Shown here piece after piece: positions 61,662-64,000 of a stretch of 64,000 bases of DNA. The notes beneath the pieces were generated by a model. The model ran no database searches. It was not told the origin of the DNA and saw nothing but the letters and a program-made list of their open reading frames with translations. This DNA is from an uncultured Cocleimonas sp. (GTDB lineage Bacteria > Pseudomonadota > Gammaproteobacteria > Thiotrichales > Thiotrichaceae). A program made the position numbers and the translations under genes. The stretch is from positions 83,397 through 147,396 of the forward strand of contig NZ_CANLZW010000007.1 in the NCBI RefSeq assembly GCF_947495625.1, written 5' to 3'. The number at the start of each line of letters is the position of its first letter. Positions within the stretch are counted from its first letter, which is position 1.

Positions 61662-62156
61662 CTTATTCAAATACAGCGAAATTTTATCGAATAGTCTGTA
61701 AGCTCCATATATTTAACTGATCATAATCAGTCAAAAGTCATTAATATTAAGTTTCTCACCATGAAATTATTTTATGCGTGTTGTGAAAAAACAACAATCA
61801 CTAGAAGTTAAATCATTTTGTTATACTGAGAAATGTGATTAAAAAATAAACAAAGAAATTAAACTATCTTGTTGAAATTCAATAGAAAATATGAATTTTT
61901 TGTGTTTTAAAAAAACATTATATTAGCATTGTCTGTTAATCTATACCCATAAATTATTCTTATCGTAATATGTCTGCATGTTCAGCTTGCGTTCAGTTAG
62001 TGACATATTTCACACTTTATTCTGCTATATTTATTTATAGTCAACAGCTAGAAGTTACTTTAGCTACTTCTAGTAGTATACGAATAACTAGTTATAAAGT
62101 TATAAAGAGGAAAAAGCTCAGGGAGAGAGCTTTTTAACTAAAAAAAGGATTTTGAA
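61662..62156. other. AT-rich intergenic region before the surface-protein genes
   Basis: About 495 bases, very AT-rich, without element copies. A terminator-like hairpin lies at its right end (62111). I see no tRNA and no ORF with a good ribosome site. It should hold the promoter of the following genes. Confidence 0.55.
62111..62135 (+). terminator. Terminator-like hairpin before the 62157 ORF
   Basis: AAAAAGCTC, loop AGGGAGA, GAGC, T5. A short stem with A and T flanks. Because it precedes rather than follows a gene, it may be an attenuator or end an unseen upstream transcript. Confidence 0.6.
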
Positions 62157-62585
62157 GTGGGTTCTTTAAATACAATAACAGGGATAATTGCCTCTGCTCT
62201 TTTTAGAGTACTCAGAGTAGCTGGGCGAGAATTATCCCAAATAACAAAGAATTACTTAATAGCTAAGTTAAATTGCTGCTTTCACCAAGTGTCATTCACA
62301 GGTCTAACAACTCGATTCGCTAAAATAAAATACCCCAATATATCCCAAAAAAATAAAATAATTGAACCGTATACAAGATTAAAAGCCAATGTCCAAAGTG
62401 CTTTTAACTTAGTAAAACTATCAACCTATATCAAATTATTAGAAACAGAGTTAATCATTCGTTTTAACTCCGTTTATCAATCTAACCCCCCGTTTCTTCC
62501 TTTTTCAAATGTACTTTGTAAAAGGGAGTTGTATTACTTGACAAATAAAACCCCCGATCCGAAATGGATATCGCTCAAGATATAG
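62157..62585 (+). CDS. Hypothetical protein, 142 residues
   Basis: Starts at a GTG with AAGGA about eight bases upstream. Hydrophobic stretches (ITGIIASALFRVLRVAG and FNLVKLSTYIKLLETELIIRF) alternate with polar, Asn-rich parts; no signal peptide and no recognised domain. Coding composition is weak: many Asn/Lys/Ile codons as in non-coding AT-rich DNA. It could be a chance ORF. It ends ten bases before the surface protein start. Confidence 0.35.
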   Translation: MGSLNTITGIIASALFRVLRVAGRELSQITKNYLIAKLNCCFHQVSFTGLTTRFAKIKYPNISQKNKIIEPYTRLKANVQSAFNLVKLSTYIKLLETELIIRFNSVYQSNPPFLPFSNVLCKRELYYLTNKTPDPKWISLKI

Positions 62586-62595
62586 GCAGCATGAA

Positions 62596-64000
62596 ATGAA
62601 AAATATAGAAAATGGATTTTCTAACAAAAATATAAATACTGAAAATAGAATGCTATTTGGTTTTATTCATCGAGTGTTTAAGACTCTATTTTTGATGTGT
62701 ATGTTGATGATTGTGTTGGTTAATACTGGGTATGCAGCCGACCCATTGCCTCCTATTTCTGCTTGTCCTACTAATTTGAATTCATGTTCGGCTGGTGAAC
62801 TCACTACATCTGTAAAATCAGTCATGGCCGCTACTAGTGACCCTACATGTAGTGGTCCAAATGACACCATAGATCTTGTGATGACCCTGACATATGCTGC
62901 AACAGCAGGCACAAGATATGATCTGGGGACATTTATTGCATTAGATGGTGGAAGTTTAAGTGATAGTGGCTCTACCGCTACTTCTTGTGGAGGCGCAGCT
63001 TCACAAGTAGGTGGAGGTATCCTGAATGCTTACCCCGCCGACAGTGATACTGACCTATTTTTAAATGAAGATAGTGATTCATGTGGAGATGTAAATAAAA
63101 CGGCAGGACCTGTAGACTGGTCTGTATCCGCAACAGTTTCTTGTAAAAACATTCAAGACGGATTTTTGAATATTGCATCTTGTAGAATTTGGCAACAGAA
63201 TGCTCAAACTGCTTGTTCGACACTCTCTCAAGCTGGAACTGGTTCAAAGTGTGATTGTACTCCTTTGGTTCTAGAGGGTCTCGGCGGGTTTGGCAAAATA
63301 AAGGTCGTGAAAGATTTGAGCCCAAGTACCGATTTAGGCAAGTTCAATCTAGAGATAGATGAAGTGATTAATGCTGAAAATGTAGGAGATGGGGGTACCA
63401 CGGACTTTATTGATGTCAATGAAGGTATTCATAGCGTTGGAGAAAGCGCTGGAACCGGTACTGTTCTTGATGATTACACATCAACCATCTCATGTTCTAC
63501 AGCTGGATCAGTTGTTAATATTTGTACAAACACTAACACAAATGGTACTTCGTGTGATGTTGACGTTAACTCTGATGATGAAATTACCTGTACGATTACC
63601 AATACCAAAACAGCTATACCAATAACATTAACTAAAGACTGGGATGGTAGCCCCATTGGAGATTCGGTTACGTTAGATATAACTGGAGGAACAGATTCTG
63701 TTCAAGGTATGAATAGTAACGATGGTACTGCTAATAATGATTCAGTAGCGACAGCTAATGTGTCTCCTGGTAATGAAATAACTCTTAGTGAAACTTTTAT
63801 AACAACGGCAAACTCGGTAAATTATGATACAACATTAGTTTGTGATGATGGTAATGGCGGTGCAATCAATTCTGTATTGAATGGTAATATACTGACAGTT
63901 GATTCCGATGATACTGTAATTGAATGTACCTTAACGAACACACGTAAAGGGAATAATGTCACGATCGTTAAGGCCTGGGCAGGAGATGCCACGGATGGTT
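62596..64000 (+). CDS. Large secreted surface protein with tandem prealbumin-like repeats (partial)
   Basis: The frame starts at the ATG at 62596 and stays open past the end of the window (468 codons seen). Residues 1-48 are a long signal peptide (basic N-region, hydrophobic core LFLMCMLMIVLV, AAD cleavage area). The mature part is Ser/Thr/Asn/Gly-rich with paired cysteines, and from about residue 235 carries tandem modules ending CTITNTK and CTLTNTR, each opening with an ITLTKDWDG- or VTIVKAWAG-type strand. This is the SpaA/prealbumin-like module of adhesins and matrix proteins. Export route and anchor lie beyond the window. Confidence 0.85.
   Translation, partial: MKNIENGFSNKNINTENRMLFGFIHRVFKTLFLMCMLMIVLVNTGYAADPLPPISACPTNLNSCSAGELTTSVKSVMAATSDPTCSGPNDTIDLVMTLTYAATAGTRYDLGTFIALDGGSLSDSGSTATSCGGAASQVGGGILNAYPADSDTDLFLNEDSDSCGDVNKTAGPVDWSVSATVSCKNIQDGFLNIASCRIWQQNAQTACSTLSQAGTGSKCDCTPLVLEGLGGFGKIKVVKDLSPSTDLGKFNLEIDEVINAENVGDGGTTDFIDVNEGIHSVGESAGTGTVLDDYTSTISCSTAGSVVNICTNTNTNGTSCDVDVNSDDEITCTITNTKTAIPITLTKDWDGSPIGDSVTLDITGGTDSVQGMNSNDGTANNDSVATANVSPGNEITLSETFITTANSVNYDTTLVCDDGNGGAINSVLNGNILTVDSDDTVIECTLTNTRKGNNVTIVKAWAGDATDG

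Overview
The window looks like the chromosome of an AT-rich, Gram-negative gammaproteobacterium. Support comes from the ffh-rpsP-rimM-trmD-rplS block, the mpl-ubiX and accA-tilS neighbours, an envelope with lipopolysaccharide (waaA, mlaA), a type II secretion/type IV pilus toolkit (gspD-gspE-gspF, pilU) and a tmRNA whose tag reads ANDDNYALAA. I cannot name the genus. Many starts are GTG or TTG.

Layout. 0-6.7 kb: the 3' end of rtcB, an unrecognised RtcB-neighbour gene, a small basic ORF that reads through a terminator hairpin, nhaD, and two long AT-rich gaps. 6.9-8.7 kb: a ZntR-like metal-sensing regulator with its operator and a cysteine-rich metal efflux permease. 8.7-25.4 kb: mostly single-gene units for metabolism, transport and regulation, including a TetR/DUF1772 pair with twin operators. 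25.6-27.8 kb: a chimeric island of a radA fragment joined head-on to an ABC-transporter fragment, then a PhyH dioxygenase and a small secreted protein. 27.8-31.3 kb: ypjD-corB-radA operon. 31.6-35.2 kb: ffh and the rpsP operon. 35.3-43 kb: c-di-GMP protein, mlaA, mpl-ubiX, thioredoxin, accA, tilS. 43.3-50.5 kb: a periplasmic-sensor GGDEF-EAL protein, an LRAT-domain protein, slyD, waaA, pilU, yjbQ. 50.9-58.7 kb: gspDEF, a ComEA-like protein with a long basic tail, galE, a Wza-like export lipoprotein. 59-64 kb: ssrA, a secreted reprolysin-type metalloprotease with a GlyGly-CTERM-like tail, and the start of a large cysteine- and Asn/Thr-rich surface protein.

The most striking feature is a dispersed short element, consensus CTAAAAGTAGGGGGGTGWC, usually preceded by an A-run and GCC and often followed by a T-run. 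I count 24 arms by eye plus one degenerate candidate. Most lie just behind stop codons, in either orientation, and some lie inside genes, always in a readable frame. Two places hold facing pairs that form terminator-like hairpins. The same element lies behind the stop codon of both the intact and the duplicated radA and ABC-transporter 3' ends. It is almost absent from the ffh-tilS and gsp blocks. Its layout resembles the DNA uptake sequences of Neisseriaceae and Pasteurellaceae, and the window also encodes PilU and a ComEA-like DNA-binding protein. A DNA uptake signal is therefore my leading hypothesis, with a REP-like repeat, terminator element or polar chromosomal motif as alternatives.
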